Assembly (NCBI GenBank): GCA_964019695.1
Contig: CAXHUL010000214.1
Coordinates: forward strand, 558,001 to 622,000
Direction of reading: 5' to 3'
Origin: Loripinus fragilis
Lineage: Eukaryota; Mollusca; Bivalvia; Lucinida; Lucinidae
Length of the DNA: 64,000 nt
In this document: positions 63,247 to 64,000 of the stretch, piece by piece
How the letters are laid out: every line of letters begins with the position of its first letter
How positions within the stretch are numbered: position 1 is the first letter of the stretch
Program-made: the position numbers and the translations under genes
The notes under the pieces: generated by a model
Databases searched by the model: none
What the model was told of the DNA's origin: nothing
The model's input: only the letters and a program-made list of their open reading frames with translations

Positions 63247-64000
63247 TTGAGAAAACGCGACCTTCGCGAAAAGCCCCGGAACCTATTGCAAAGTGATGAG
63301 CAGTGCCCAGGAGCACCTCTCAGTCATTTGCGCAAAATTCCTTCGGCTACAAGTGGCTCAAATAAGGGCGTGAAAATTGTGCCGAAAGCCCTTTCAGGGG
63401 CTATTGCTCGGCACTCGGGGGACGGAAAATTTTACGCAATGCCTCACAATGAAGCACTGGTCGGGGGCTAACTTCTGGCACCAGTTTCGAGCCCGTCCGT
63501 GAAAGTGACCCGCGCAAGTTTTAGGCCGGTTCGGCTACTCTGGCCTAATGGGGCCTAATGGGAAGATCTTCTAATGCTCATAACTTTTTAATTTTCCGAT
63601 GGAACGCTTTGAAATTTTCACCATTTGTAGACGGCCTCCCGTACTACAAACTGATGCCCGTGTGGGCATGATGAAAATAGTAGTTTGCGAGACGGAAGCG
63701 CGTAAAGCTTCGGGGCGGCAGACTTCCACACCCCGATAACTCGGTATCGAAACATTGTTGCGGGCAGGTGCGCATGGCAATACCTGCGCCTCTGTTGGCC
63801 CTATCCGCGTGCAAAATCTAAAAGCGATCAGAGCCTTAGAAAGCGCGTACAACCGCTATCCCCATTTGCCTTGGGCCCTATTGGAAAACAGGAAATATCA
63901 TAATTGCGGTCCGGGGCGCGCGCGCACAATGATAATTTTCACACCCGAGTAAGCTCTTTTATAAGTCAACATTTTGGAAAAAAAATTGGCTTGCTGCCCA
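63247..64000. repeat. Partial monomer M78 at right edge
   Basis: These are the first 754 bases of a monomer. It has changes at 63686, 63766, 63882 and 63964. It ends inside the TGCTGCCCA motif, so the array continues beyond the window. Confidence 0.95.

Larger units (their letters stand above)
1..64000. repeat. Satellite DNA array, 818-bp monomer, about 78 head-to-tail copies
   Basis: The anchor TTGAGAAAACGC and its minor variants recur 78 times, first at 270 and last at 63247. Sixty-six of the 77 intervals are exactly 818 bp. Eleven differ: 819 (M4, M5), 817 (M11, M30, M51, M53, M59, M67, M74) and 816 (M6, M56). All copies share one orientation and no foreign sequence interrupts them. G+C is about 51% by hand count of M2. 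Copies differ from consensus at roughly 0 to 8 positions. This is classical satellite DNA kept uniform by unequal exchange or gene conversion. No family name is assigned because I do not recognise the monomer. Centromeric or heterochromatic location is an inference from array form only. Confidence 0.98.

Noticed and set aside
1..64000. CRISPR array, rDNA/5S array or telomeric repeat
   Set aside because: The unit is 818 bp with no short-repeat/variable-spacer pattern. I see no 5S or large rRNA sequence and no telomere-type hexamer or heptamer runs.

Overview
The whole 64 kb window is one uninterrupted satellite DNA array. A monomer of 818 bp is repeated head to tail, in one orientation, from base 1 to base 64000. 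I count 77 complete monomers (M1 to M77, cut arbitrarily at the TTGAGAAAACGC anchor; M1 starts at 270, M77 ends at 63246). A 269-bp partial copy lies on the left edge (M0) and a 754-bp partial copy on the right edge (M78). Both edges fall inside monomers, so the array runs on in both directions. I see no gene, RNA gene, transposon, CRISPR array or unique-sequence interruption. The short open frames seen in nearly every copy have only TTG or GTG starts and are by-products of the repeat.

The monomer is about 51% G+C by hand count. It is very homogeneous: most copies differ from the consensus at 0 to 5 of 818 positions. Of 77 anchor-to-anchor intervals, 66 are exactly 818 bp and the other 11 differ by only 1 or 2 bp, mostly in homopolymers or the (GC)n run. 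A long, uniform, gene-free tandem array with higher-order structure points to a eukaryotic nuclear genome, in centromeric, pericentromeric, subtelomeric or other heterochromatin. Many substitutions are C-to-T or G-to-A at CpG, which suggests a genome that methylates cytosine (plant, vertebrate and some others). I do not recognise the family and cannot name the species.

Layout by shared variants. M1-M13 (270-10902): no clear short-range order, about 3 mostly private changes per copy. M14-M25 (10903-20718): a four-monomer higher-order repeat (3272 bp), clearest over M16-M24, then a single-monomer duplication M24/M25. M26-M29: transition zone. M30-M40 (23991-32987): a three-monomer higher-order repeat (about 2454 bp). 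M41/M42: adjacent related pair. M44-M48 (35442-39531): a second, independent three-monomer repeat with one marker out of phase. M49-M52: mostly private variants. M53-M55 (42803-45255) recurs as M59-M61 (47708-50160) at six-monomer spacing (4905 bp), including a shared 1-bp deletion. M62-M78 (50161-64000): again about 3 mostly private changes per copy.

The middle, with very few private variants and clear higher-order periods, looks like the most recently amplified part. The two ends look older. The main interest is this change of higher-order period (4, then 3, then 3, then 6) within a single array.
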